Shown: positions 54,401 to 63,650 of the stretch, piece after piece | How the letters are laid out: each line of letters opens with the position of its first letter | Position numbering within the stretch: the first letter of the stretch is position 1 | Assembly (NCBI RefSeq): GCF_002258215.1 | Contig: NZ_NEFY01000003.1 | Location: 186,001-250,000, forward strand | Source: Marinobacter vinifirmus | GTDB lineage: Bacteria > Pseudomonadota > Gammaproteobacteria > Pseudomonadales > Oleiphilaceae | DNA length: 64,000 bases | Direction: 5' to 3' | Notes under the pieces: generated by a model | What the model saw: only the letters and a program-made list of their open reading frames with translations | Databases searched by the model: none | Told to the model about the DNA's origin: nothing | Made by a program: the position numbers and the translations under genes

Positions 54401-54660
54401 TGTTGGTGGTGTTTATCAAGCAGCTGCTGGACGAAGGCATGGAGCTGGAGAAGGCGGTGGTTCTGGCCGGTGCCGTGCGGATCAAGCCCATTGCGCTGAC
54501 GGCGGTGTCTGCCGTAGTAGGAGCTTACTTCATCCTCAGTGACCCGATCTTCAACGGCCTGGCGATTTCGCTGGTGTTCGGGCTGGCCATGTCCACGTTG
54601 TTCACGGTGATTGTGGTGCCGCTGCTGTACTACACCCTGGCCCGCTGCAAGTGGGTTTGA
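51424..54660 (+). CDS. RND efflux pump permease subunit
   Basis: A 1078-residue proton-driven inner-membrane pump of the AcrB superfamily, with a large periplasmic loop after helix 1 and another after helix 7. The proton-relay Asp pair is D430-D431 in SIGILVDDGIVITEN, and the porter motif PGASTREVESAIATP starts near residue 64. The C-terminal half has GMIALAGIIVRNSILL. It belongs to the same type as many uncharacterised HAE1-like pumps of marine bacteria. There is no outer-membrane channel gene nearby, so it must use one encoded elsewhere, such as TolC. Confidence 0.92.
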   Translation: MAVSDNLPPVGPSGAIARVFQNNHLTPLLAILAIILGVLSVVVTPKEEEPQIDVTMVDIMVAMPGASTREVESAIATPAEQVMSEIKGVKHVYSVSRQGQAVITVQFEVGIARQDALVRLYNQVYSNQDWLPQNLGASQPVIKPRGIDDVPVMTLTLYDPTGTHSGEELTRLAHMLEVALKRVPGTRDIYTVGGVPDRVDIVFDPALLAGFGLTTADIESALQSANASSQEARVTRDNLSIPVQAGTLLQSLEDVKRLVVGMHQGAAVYLDDVAEVRRGSTVPDQSVLAGFGPAHGDERAGKAGDVYPAVTLAIAKKPGENAIDITTAIEQRLDQLRNRALPADVEVLVTRDYGVTASDKAQKLISDLVSATLAVMLLVLAFMGWRQALIVGISVLITLLLTLVFSWAWGFTLNRVSLFALIFSIGILVDDGIVITENINRRIQNSRRAIKDIIPVAVDEVGTPTIMASLTIMAALLPMAFVSGLMGPYMSPIPINASAGMVVSQVVAFVVAPWLAFRLLKHKKGEALEEGGDSGSSADGVSSVSLKIFNTVLGPFLGEHAWRRRLLALGVVLLTLGAASLPVFQAVILKMLPFDNKSELQVVVDMPERTPMEQTQRVLTEMGHYLETVGEVDNWQAYAGTASPINFNGLVRQYYLRSEPYQGDIQVNLASAEARSRPSHDITQALRGPLTEIADRYGAKVKMVEVPPGPPVMSPLVAEVYAADAFRRAELARLIAGDMANIEGLVDIDTTLEAPTRQWEVVVDRARAARLGVSQAQVVATLQTTLGGVNVSYLHDEQAKYPVPIRVILSEADKAQPSALLSIKVRSRSGELVPLASVAEVREADWMGAIYHKDLLPVTYVTADMAGEIDSPLYGMFRMVSLLNEQEQAPEQFFIQQPPLPEKGTLKWDGEWQITYETFRDMGAAYSVGVFMIFVLLVAQFRSYILPLVIMAPIPLTMIGIMPGHALLGKEFTATSMIGMIALAGIIVRNSILLVVFIKQLLDEGMELEKAVVLAGAVRIKPIALTAVSAVVGAYFILSDPIFNGLAISLVFGLAMSTLFTVIVVPLLYYTLARCKWV

Positions 54661-54665
54661 AGCCG

Positions 54666-55112
54666 CTAGCGGGCGGGCCAGTAACGCTGCATTTCCAGGA
54701 ACAGGAATGAGGCGCTCCAGGTCAGCAGGAGAAACCCGGTAAGCCCCTCAATGCCGGTCAGGTAGCGCAGCTGGCCCATAGGCACAACATCGCCGTAGCC
54801 CAGTGTGGTGAACGTGGTGAAGGAAAAGTAGACGCAATCGAGCAGGCTGCCCGAGAAGTTACCGGTCAGCAGGCCCCAGCCGTCGGCGTGGTGCATGAAC
54901 CAGAATGTGGTGGCGAACACCCATACCTGCAGTGCGTGGGAAATCAGGCACCCCAATACCGCCACAATCAGGCGGAAATGGTGGCTCTTTCTCATTTTGC
55001 CGAGCATGGTGCTCAGGCGCAGCAAGGTTTCATTATGGATAAACACCACAATGCACACCAGGGCGCAGTTGAGCAGGACAACGTTCAGCAATGTGTCGTA
55101 GGTGCTCGGCAT
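54666..55112 (-). CDS. Two-helix potassium channel family protein
   Basis: A 148-residue inner-membrane channel subunit with the K+ selectivity filter TTLGYGD (about residues 104-110), a pore helix before it (DCVYFSFTTF), and the outer helix and inner helices of the KcsA layout plus an extra N-terminal hydrophobic segment. It has no RCK or cyclic-nucleotide domain, so gating is unknown. It stands between two RND operons, read in the opposite direction and converging with the first one, 5 bases from its end. Confidence 0.88.
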   Translation of the reverse strand: MPSTYDTLLNVVLLNCALVCIVVFIHNETLLRLSTMLGKMRKSHHFRLIVAVLGCLISHALQVWVFATTFWFMHHADGWGLLTGNFSGSLLDCVYFSFTTFTTLGYGDVVPMGQLRYLTGIEGLTGFLLLTWSASFLFLEMQRYWPAR

Positions 55113-55247
55113 TGAGCGGGCTTCCTGGTCAAGAAGGGGCCTGTGTGAATTTGTCGCAGGGTACGGTCAATCGGATCCGCCCTGAAAATTGTATAGTAGT
55201 TTTAGCGCGTTAACGCTACCCTGCCAACCGGAACAAGAAACCTGGCT

Positions 55248-56486
55248 ATGTTTAAACGTCTGTTACCCCTGATCATCCTGGCTGTCGGTGTACTGGTTTT
55301 TATTGCCCTGAAAGCCACCCGTCCGGAACCGGCGGAGGTTACGGCCACGGAACGCAGCTGGCGTGTTGAGGTGCAAGCCATTACACCGGGCAGCCAGGTG
55401 CCGGTATTGCCCCTATATGGCGAGGTGCTTGCGCCGGACCAGCAAACCATCACCGCCACGCTGGCGGGCCGAGTGGCGGAGCGCCCGGTGTCTGAGGGGA
55501 TGAGCGTGAAGCAGGGCGATTTGCTGCTGGCGCTGGACGAAGCGGACATCGCCCCGGCATTGGCCCAGGCCCGGGCCCAGGTGGATGACCTGGATGCCCA
55601 GATAAGCTCCGAACAGGTGCGCTACCGCAACGACCAGGCAGCCCTGAAAAGTGAGCAGGCCATTGTTGCCAATGCCCGGCGCCAGTTTGAGCGTATTGAA
55701 TCGCTGGTGGGGCGCAACCTGGCCTCCCGGGAAAACCTAGAGGCGGCAACCGATGCCCTGGCCCGTGCCGAACTGACGGTCAGCACCCGGCAGCGGGCTA
55801 TCCAGGAACACCCCGCCCGCCTGCAAAGCCTCGAGGCCAAACTGGCCCAGGCCCGGGCTAACCTGGCGGCCACGGAACGGGATGTCGACCGGGCCAGGGT
55901 GGTGGCACCGTTTGACGGTGTGGTGACCGGCATTGAGGTGGCCGTAGGCGATCAGGTATCCCGCAACGAGCCTCTGCTGACGGTGTATCCCACCCGGGGC
56001 CTGGAAGTGCGGGCCCGGGTGCCCCAGGTATTCCAGAACGAACTGATCACCGCGCTTGGGCAGGGGCAAACCCTGACCGCGATTTCAGATAATGGCCATC
56101 AATTCGTCCTGGCCCGCTTTGCCGGCCTGTCGGACCCCGCCGGTACCGAAGCCGTGCTGGAGCTGCAGGGCGAACCCGGTGGCTTGCGGCCCGGAGCATT
56201 GCTGCCCCTGACCCTTGATCGGCCAGCCCGGGAACAGGCAGTGGAGGTACCGTTCAGCGCCCTGTATGGCGCAGACAGTGTTTACCTGATGACCGATGAC
56301 GGCCGCATGCAGCGGATTAAAGTAGAACGCATCGGCGAGGCCCGCAGCGAAAACGGCGAACGCCGGTTGCTGATTGCCGGAGAGCAGCTCACCCCCGGTG
56401 CCCGTCTGATCACCACCCACCTGCCCAATGCTGTGACCGGTTTGAAAGTTGAACTGGCAGATGCTGACGGGGAGCCTGCCCAGTGA
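55248..56486 (+). CDS. RND efflux periplasmic adaptor protein
   Basis: A 412-residue membrane-fusion protein with an N-terminal membrane anchor (RLLPLIILAVGVLVFIALKA), biotinyl-lipoyl halves (TLAGRVAERPVSEGMSVKQG and ARVVAPFDGVVTGIEVAVGD) around a long coiled coil (about 105-210) and a C-terminal beta-barrel. It overlaps the following pump by four bases and is only distantly like the adaptor at 50369, so this is a second, separate system and not a duplicate. A palindrome GCGTTAACGC before the gene (about 55207-55216) could be an operator. Confidence 0.9.
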   Translation: MFKRLLPLIILAVGVLVFIALKATRPEPAEVTATERSWRVEVQAITPGSQVPVLPLYGEVLAPDQQTITATLAGRVAERPVSEGMSVKQGDLLLALDEADIAPALAQARAQVDDLDAQISSEQVRYRNDQAALKSEQAIVANARRQFERIESLVGRNLASRENLEAATDALARAELTVSTRQRAIQEHPARLQSLEAKLAQARANLAATERDVDRARVVAPFDGVVTGIEVAVGDQVSRNEPLLTVYPTRGLEVRARVPQVFQNELITALGQGQTLTAISDNGHQFVLARFAGLSDPAGTEAVLELQGEPGGLRPGALLPLTLDRPAREQAVEVPFSALYGADSVYLMTDDGRMQRIKVERIGEARSENGERRLLIAGEQLTPGARLITTHLPNAVTGLKVELADADGEPAQ

Positions 56487-59400
56487 AGCGCAAGCAGGGC
56501 GTAATCGGCTTCTTTGTTCATCACCGGGTTGCCGGCAACCTGGTGATGCTGGTGATGTTGCTGGGTGGCGCATTGGCGCTTACCCGCATGAATATCCAGT
56601 TTTTCCCCACTTTCGCCCTGGACGTGGTCAGTGTGCGGGTGGTCTGGAGTGGTGCCTCTGCGGAAGACGTGGAGCGAGGTATCACCGACCCGCTGGAGCA
56701 GCGCCTGCGCAGTGTCGATGGCCTGAAAAAGATGACATCCACCTCCGCCCAGGGGGTGTCATCCATCAGTCTGGAATTCCATGAAGGCACCGACCCGATC
56801 CAGGCGGTGGACGATGTGCGCCAGCAGGTGGATGAATTCAACAACCTGCCCGGGGATGCCGAGGAACCCCAGGTAGCCCGGGTGGAGCGTTATGAACCGG
56901 TGGCCCGGCTACTGGTATACGGCGAGGTAGACCGCAGCGAGCTGCGCCAGCTGGTGTACCGGTTTGAAGACGAGCTGCTGGAGCGGGGTATTGACCGCAT
57001 CAACATCCGCGGCCTGCCTGAACAGCAGGTCAGTGTGGATGTGCCGGTAGAACGCCTGGAAACCCTGCGGCTGTCGCTGGAGCAGATTGCTGACCGCGTT
57101 GCTTCCCTGTCCCGGGATTTGCCCGCCGGCATGATGGCCCAGCAGGACGCCACCCGGGAATTACGTTCGGTAGAGCAGCGTCGCAGCCCCCAGGCTTTTG
57201 AAACGATTCCGGTACTCAGCGGAGACCGCATTCGCTTGCAGCTGGGTGATATCGCCATCATTCGCCAGGAAGCCCGGGACAACCAGACGGTGATGGAAAA
57301 CGAAGGCCTGCCGGCGGTGGAGCTGCAATTGCAGCGGGCGGAGAACGGCAATTCGCTGGCGGCGGCCCGGGTGCTGGAAAGCTGGCTGGAAGACACCCGC
57401 CCGGTATTACCACCCACCATCAAAATGCAGGTGTATGACGAAACCTGGCAGCTGCTGGAAGACCGGATTTCCCTGCTGGTGAATAACGGCCTCAGCGGCT
57501 TGGTGCTGGTGATTGCCCTGTTGTACCTGTTCCTGCCCGGCCGGGTGGCGGCCTGGGTGGCCATCGGTATTCCCACCGCCTTTATGGCCGCGCTGGCGGT
57601 GCTGTGGTTGCTGGGTGGCTCCATCAACATGATGTCGCTGTTTGCCCTGATCATGGCTCTGGGGGTGATTGTGGATGACGCCATCGTGGTGGGCGAGGAT
57701 GCCGACGCCCATGCCCGCATGGGGGAGCAATCCATCTACGCCGCCGAAGGCGCCGCCAAGCGCATGGTGTGGCCGGTGCTGGCCTCGTCCCTGACCACGG
57801 TGGCTGCCTTTATGCCACTGCTGGTGGTGGGCGGCATTATCGGCAACATTCTGGGCGATATTCCGCTGGTGATGATCTGTGTTCTGGTGGCGTCGTTGCT
57901 GGAATGCTTTGTGGTATTACCGGCGCACCTGCGCCATGCCTTTGTGGTCAAGGACAAGGGCGACAAGCTACCGGAGCAGGGCGCGCGCCCACGCGGCAAC
58001 CCGGTAAGCCGGTTCCGGGATCGTTTTGAGCAGAGATTTGATCGTTTCCGGGAAGGCCCGTTCCGCCGGTTTTCCCGGTACAGCCTGAAACACCGCGGCG
58101 CCACCGTGGCCAGCGCCCTGGCCCTGGCGATTGTGACGGTGGGCCTGCTGGCCGGCGGCCGCCTGGGCTTTAACTTCTTCCCCACACCGGAGCCTTCCGT
58201 GTTCTATGCCAATGCCAGCTTTGTGGCCGGCACGGACAAAGGCACCGTGGAAGATTTCATGCGCCAGATGCAGCAGACCCTGAACGAAACCGAACAGGCC
58301 CTGGGCGGTAACCTGATCCGCCATGCGGTAACCACCTTCGGGGCCACCCAGGGTGCCGAGGGCAGCTCCCGTAACGATGACGAACTGGGCTCCATGCTGG
58401 TGGAGCTGGTGCCGTCGGACCGGCGGGACGTTCGCAACCCGGAGTTCATGCGGGAATGGCGCAGCCGCATGGCGCTGCCCGCCGGGCTGGATGCCCTGAA
58501 CATCAATGAACGCCAGGCCGGGCCTCCGGGGCGGGATGTGAACGTACGCCTGACCGGCGATAACGCAGAAAACCTGAAACGGGCCGCCGATGAAGTGGCC
58601 CAGGCCCTGAGCACCCTGCCCGGGGTGCTGGATGTGGAAGACGACATGCCCTGGGGCCGGGAACAACTGATCTACCAGGTGAGCCCGTTTGGTGAGGCCA
58701 TGGGCCTGACCACGGTGGATCTTGGCCGGCAGTTGCGGGCCGCCTTTGACGGCCGGATTGCGCAGATCTACCAGGATGGCCGCGACGAAGTGGAAGTGCG
58801 GGTGCAGCTGCCCCGGGATCAGCGGGAACAGTATTCCACCCTCGAGCGCATGACCGTGCGCCTGCCCGACGGCCGGTTTGTGCCCCTGGCCCAGGTGATG
58901 AACCTGGATCACCGTCAGGGCTTCCAGGCTCTGCGCCACGCCGATGGCAAGCTGGCGGTGGAAGTGACGTCGGCACTCAATACCCGGGTGGCCACGACCG
59001 ACCAGGTGATCGAGAGCCTGCAGGCCGGCGCGCTGCCGGATATTGCCAGCCGTTATGGTGTGCGTTACAGCTTCGAAGGCCGTTCCGCTGACCAGCGCGA
59101 AACCATGGACGACATGAAAACCGGCCTGGTGATCGGTGTTGCGCTGATGTACGTGGTGCTGGCCTGGGTGTTTGCGTCCTGGAGTCTGCCGCTGATTGTG
59201 ATGGCCATCATCCCGTTCGCCCTGGTGGGTGCCCTGTTGGGGCACTGGATCATGGGGCTTCAGCTGACGATTCTGTCACTGTTTGGTCTGTTCGGCCTGT
59301 CCGGTATCGTGGTCAACAACGCGATTATCCTGGTGGCTTTCTACAACCAGCAACGCCAGAAAGGCCTGGGCATTACCGATGCCCTGAACGAAGCGGCGGT

Positions 59401-59644
59401 GCAGCGGGTGCGGGCAGTGTTGCTGACCTCCCTGACTACCATCGGCGGTCTGTTGCCCCTGCTGTTTGAAACCTCCCTGCAGGCCCAGTTCCTGATTCCG
59501 ATGGCGACATCCATCGCCTTTGGCCTGGGGTTGGCGACCTTCCTGGTGTTGCTGGTTGTTCCGGCCCTGTTGTCCTGGGTGGAGCAGTTCCGGGAATGGC
59601 GGGCCAGCCGTCGGGGCCCGCAGCCGGAGGTGTCGGAAGCCTGA
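56483..59644 (+). CDS. RND efflux pump permease subunit
   Basis: A 1053-residue AcrB-superfamily pump. The Asp pair needed for proton flow is D398-D399 in GVIVDDAIVVGED, the helix-1 end reads RMNIQFFPTF, and the pseudorepeat porter motif is WSGASAEDVERGITDP. The start overlaps the adaptor stop. It is about equal in length to the pump at 51424 but clearly diverged. Substrate is unknown; the sequence is not of the heavy-metal (CusA) type with its Met pair in view. Confidence 0.92.
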   Translation: MKRKQGVIGFFVHHRVAGNLVMLVMLLGGALALTRMNIQFFPTFALDVVSVRVVWSGASAEDVERGITDPLEQRLRSVDGLKKMTSTSAQGVSSISLEFHEGTDPIQAVDDVRQQVDEFNNLPGDAEEPQVARVERYEPVARLLVYGEVDRSELRQLVYRFEDELLERGIDRINIRGLPEQQVSVDVPVERLETLRLSLEQIADRVASLSRDLPAGMMAQQDATRELRSVEQRRSPQAFETIPVLSGDRIRLQLGDIAIIRQEARDNQTVMENEGLPAVELQLQRAENGNSLAAARVLESWLEDTRPVLPPTIKMQVYDETWQLLEDRISLLVNNGLSGLVLVIALLYLFLPGRVAAWVAIGIPTAFMAALAVLWLLGGSINMMSLFALIMALGVIVDDAIVVGEDADAHARMGEQSIYAAEGAAKRMVWPVLASSLTTVAAFMPLLVVGGIIGNILGDIPLVMICVLVASLLECFVVLPAHLRHAFVVKDKGDKLPEQGARPRGNPVSRFRDRFEQRFDRFREGPFRRFSRYSLKHRGATVASALALAIVTVGLLAGGRLGFNFFPTPEPSVFYANASFVAGTDKGTVEDFMRQMQQTLNETEQALGGNLIRHAVTTFGATQGAEGSSRNDDELGSMLVELVPSDRRDVRNPEFMREWRSRMALPAGLDALNINERQAGPPGRDVNVRLTGDNAENLKRAADEVAQALSTLPGVLDVEDDMPWGREQLIYQVSPFGEAMGLTTVDLGRQLRAAFDGRIAQIYQDGRDEVEVRVQLPRDQREQYSTLERMTVRLPDGRFVPLAQVMNLDHRQGFQALRHADGKLAVEVTSALNTRVATTDQVIESLQAGALPDIASRYGVRYSFEGRSADQRETMDDMKTGLVIGVALMYVVLAWVFASWSLPLIVMAIIPFALVGALLGHWIMGLQLTILSLFGLFGLSGIVVNNAIILVAFYNQQRQKGLGITDALNEAAVQRVRAVLLTSLTTIGGLLPLLFETSLQAQFLIPMATSIAFGLGLATFLVLLVVPALLSWVEQFREWRASRRGPQPEVSEA

Positions 59645-59654
59645 GTGCCGTTAC

Positions 59655-60050
59655 TCAGGTTTCCTTGAGGTCTTTCCAGGCCGCGTACTTGTGCAGGTCG
59701 GATTCCACCAGTTTCAGGCACAGGGCAACCACGCCGGCATCATCCAGCAGGCCAAAGCCGAAAATGAGGTCCGGAATCAGGTCCAGCGGGTTCATCACGT
59801 ACAGCAGGGCGCCTGCGATGGCGGCAATGGATTTCCAGGGAATTGCCCGGTAGTCGCCGCGCCAGTAGTCCCGGATCAGCGAGAACATCAGGTGGATGTC
59901 GGTGCCAAAACGCTTGAGCTTGCCGCTGTTCTTCACTTTGTCTTCGATGGCTTTCTGTCGTTCCAGCAGGGATTGCAGGTCCTCTTTGTGAACCTGGCTG
60001 GCTTCCTTGTCCAGCTGATGCTTAGCCGTTTTATCTGTAATCCACGCCAT
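59655..60050 (-). CDS. DUF1232 (YkvA-like) small membrane protein
   Basis: A 131-residue protein with a helical, charged N-terminal half and one to two hydrophobic segments. The family signature is YVMNPLDLIPDLIFGFGLLDDAGVV split across about residues 83-107, matching the DUF1232/YkvA pattern NPxDLIPDxIPxxGxxDD. The function of the family is unknown. It converges on the RND pump gene 10 bases away. Its own start is at ATG 60050, with weak upstream ribosome complementarity. Confidence 0.85.
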   Translation of the reverse strand: MAWITDKTAKHQLDKEASQVHKEDLQSLLERQKAIEDKVKNSGKLKRFGTDIHLMFSLIRDYWRGDYRAIPWKSIAAIAGALLYVMNPLDLIPDLIFGFGLLDDAGVVALCLKLVESDLHKYAAWKDLKET

Positions 60051-60174
60051 ACACTCTTACCTTACTAAACGTTGGTGCGCCCAAGATAACCCGTCAGCCG
60101 ACAAAAATCCGCTTCCCCAGGCCGGCTCCCTTGAGGCCCTGGGTGGCAGGGTTGTTACCAGCCCGGCATGATAT

Positions 60175-61449
60175 TCAGGCTTCGCCTTGCCAGCGTGCCA
60201 CGAAATGCCCTTCAGGATCGTACTGGCTGGCTTGCTTGTCCAGATTAAACTGGCGCAATCCACGGGGGTCTGCGCCCACGCCGGCCAGGTACTGCCAGTT
60301 GCCGTAGTTGCTGGCAACATCGTAGTCCACCAGTTGCTGCTCAAACCAGGCGGCGCCGTAACGCCAGTCCTGGGCCAGTTCATTGACCAGGCAACTGGCC
60401 ACCAGTTGCCGTGCCCGGTTGCTGATATAGCCGGTGAGCCGGAGCTGGTTCATGGCGGCGTTGACCAGCGGGTAGGGTGTGGTGCCCTGGCACCAGCTCT
60501 CGAAATCCGGCCGGTGGAAGGCGGTGTCACGGCTTTGCTGTTGTACGCCATCCCGCAGGAACAGCCGGCGGCCGTGTTTCATGGCGTACCAGTAGAAGTA
60601 TTCCCGCCACAGAAGCTCGAACCACAGCCAGTAGGTGGAATCGTTGCGGGTTTCGGACTGCTCGTATTCGTCAATCATGCCGGTCACCTCGCGCACCGAC
60701 AGGCAGCCGTTGGCCAGCCAGGGTGACAGGCGGGATGACGCCAGCGGATCATCCAGTGCGTTGCGGGTTTCCTTGTAGCGGGCTATGCCATGGCTGACAA
60801 ACAGGTATTCCCGCAATTGCCGCAGCCCGGCTTCTTCACCACCCCGGAAGCCGGCATCGTGTTCCGGTTCGGTAATCGGTGGGCAATCGCCCCGGTTGTC
60901 CTTCGCAAATCCCGGAGGCGGCGGCAGGGCCGTCATGGTGCGGATGCGTAGCCGGTCGGTGCAGCGGTCACCCTGTTTCTCCACCAGCTTGCGGAACTGG
61001 GAGAAGGTGTGGGGTAAGTCGGCCAGGTCCATGGGCAGGGATTTTTCAGTGAACAGGCTCAGGGTTTCAAATTGCTGGAAGTGCACATCCGGCAGCTTCT
61101 CCTGAAGGCCCTGCCATTGACTAGCTTCTTCTGTGCCTGGCTGCCGGGTGCGGATTACCTGGTTGACCTGGTGTTGTTGTACCAGTTCGGGAAGCACGTT
61201 TTCCGGCTCCCCAAACGCGATGTGGAGGCGCTGGCCAAGGGGCCGGAGATTGCGTTCCAGGGTCATCAGGCTTTGCCACAGGAAACGCCAGCGGTGTTCG
61301 CCCATGGCACTGAGCCCGAGCGGCCCGGGTTGGAACCAGCGGGGCTCTACCACGTACACGCACAGCAGCATGTCTGAGCGGCCGGCGGCCAGCAGGGCGG
61401 CGTTGTCGTGCATGCGAAGATCGCGGGTAAACCAGTAGAGTGTGCGCAC
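60175..61449 (-). CDS. DASH-type cryptochrome
   Basis: A 424-residue flavoprotein of the photolyase/cryptochrome superfamily; DASH members repair UV dimers in single-stranded or looped DNA and bind FAD plus an antenna. The N-terminal alpha/beta antenna domain begins LYWFTRDLRMHDN. FAD-binding motifs are SRLSPWLANGCLSVREV, LLWREYFYWYA, and the C-terminal SNRARQLVASCLVNELAQDW, DYDVASNYGNWQYLAGVGAD with GLRQFN, characteristic of DASH. It is divergent from the formaldehyde dehydrogenase gene (152-base gap). Confidence 0.92.
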   Translation of the reverse strand: MRTLYWFTRDLRMHDNAALLAAGRSDMLLCVYVVEPRWFQPGPLGLSAMGEHRWRFLWQSLMTLERNLRPLGQRLHIAFGEPENVLPELVQQHQVNQVIRTRQPGTEEASQWQGLQEKLPDVHFQQFETLSLFTEKSLPMDLADLPHTFSQFRKLVEKQGDRCTDRLRIRTMTALPPPPGFAKDNRGDCPPITEPEHDAGFRGGEEAGLRQLREYLFVSHGIARYKETRNALDDPLASSRLSPWLANGCLSVREVTGMIDEYEQSETRNDSTYWLWFELLWREYFYWYAMKHGRRLFLRDGVQQQSRDTAFHRPDFESWCQGTTPYPLVNAAMNQLRLTGYISNRARQLVASCLVNELAQDWRYGAAWFEQQLVDYDVASNYGNWQYLAGVGADPRGLRQFNLDKQASQYDPEGHFVARWQGEA

Positions 61450-61571
61450 CTGAAGGGCCCTTTCTGACAGTTCGGGAATCTATACGCCCGCGCCTGCGTA
61501 TGAGATTGCAGCGCGGGAAAGCCTGCAGCCGGCAGGCGTGTTAAAGTTAAGAGTGTATCCCGCAAGCCTGA

Positions 61572-62714
<1,143 letters not shown>

Positions 62715-62751
62715 CCGGACCAGCCGTGTTCGCGGCAGTGTTCTGAAACCA

Positions 62752-62785
62752 CAAAGGGGAGGCCGCCGGCCTCCCCTTTGCTTTC
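62752..62785. terminator. Strong terminator between frmA and the DJ-1-like gene
   Basis: Perfect 13-base inverted arms (62752-62764 and 62768-62780, CAAAGGGGAGGCC type) with a 3-base loop, then CTTT. It lies between convergent genes and can serve both, as the arms end in A and T runs. Confidence 0.85.
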
Positions 62786-62801
62786 ATGCTTCAGGACACT
62801 G

Positions 62802-63485
62802 TCAGCTTTCCTGCAAAGCCTGCAACACAGCCTTCGCGGCACCCTCAGAGGACGCCGGGTTCTGGCCGGTAATCAGCTTGCCGTCCACCACAATGTGCGG
62901 TGCCCAGTCATCGCCGCGGCTGTAGCGGCCGTTGTTCTGCTTGAGCATGTCTTCCAGCAGGAAGGGCACGATGTTGGTGAGCTGTACCGCGTCTTCTTCC
63001 GTGTTGCTGAAGCCGGTAACTTCGCGGCCACCTACGATGTTCTGGTCTGGCTTTACGAACACATTCTTGAATACGGCGGGGGCGTGGCACACGGCACCGA
63101 TCACCTTGTCCTGCTCGTAGGCGGTCTTGATCAGGGCGACAGACTTGTCGTCCTCGGCCAGGTCCCACAGTGGACCGTGTCCGCCGGGGTAGAAAATGGC
63201 GTCGTACTGGTTCATGTCCACGTCGGCCAGTTTTTTGGTGCTGGCCAGCATTTCCTTGGCATGGGTATCTGCCATGAAGCGTCGGGTGGAATCAGTGAGT
63301 GCGTCTTCTGCTTCGCTGTTAGGGTCTACCGGCGGCTGGCCGCCTTTAGGAGAAGCCAGGGTGATATCCGCGCCAGCATCCTTGAATACGTAGAAGGGCG
63401 CGGTGAATTCTTCCAGCCAGAATCCGGTTTTATGGCCGGTGTCGCCCATCTGGTCGTGGGATGTCAGTACCATCAGAATTTTCAT
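62802..63485 (-). CDS. DJ-1/PfpI family (class I glutamine amidotransferase-like) protein
   Basis: A 227-residue cytoplasmic protein of the Hsp31-like branch. The nucleophile is C133 followed by H134 in GAVCHAPAVF, with a Glu at 25-26 in GFWLEEFTAPF and FYPGGHGPLWDL earlier, the pattern of glyoxalase III/Hsp31-type proteins. I chose ATG 63485, preceded by AGGAGG; a longer frame to 63569 lacks a ribosome site. Reactive-carbonyl detoxification is a reasonable role, next to formaldehyde dehydrogenase, but family members differ in activity. Confidence 0.9.
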   Translation of the reverse strand: MKILMVLTSHDQMGDTGHKTGFWLEEFTAPFYVFKDAGADITLASPKGGQPPVDPNSEAEDALTDSTRRFMADTHAKEMLASTKKLADVDMNQYDAIFYPGGHGPLWDLAEDDKSVALIKTAYEQDKVIGAVCHAPAVFKNVFVKPDQNIVGGREVTGFSNTEEDAVQLTNIVPFLLEDMLKQNNGRYSRGDDWAPHIVVDGKLITGQNPASSEGAAKAVLQALQES

Positions 63486-63602
63486 ATCGGTCGATCCTCC
63501 TGTCGGGAATCGGGGAGTTTGTTCGGGCGTTACTCCACAATTAGTGGTGGCCCGGGATGCAAATTTCAACAGGAATTACGGCAATAAGGCGGGAATGGAT
63601 GC

Positions 63603-63622
63603 CCGGAGTGTCTATACTCCGG
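63603..63622. repeat. Short inverted repeat before the solute-binding protein gene
   Basis: Arms CCGGAGT (63603-63609) and ACTCCGG (63616-63622) around a 6-base loop that contains TCTAT. It lies about 30 bases before the start codon and could be an operator overlapping a promoter. Confidence 0.35.
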
Positions 63623-63650
63623 TTACATATTGCTCAATGGGTCAGGGAAA

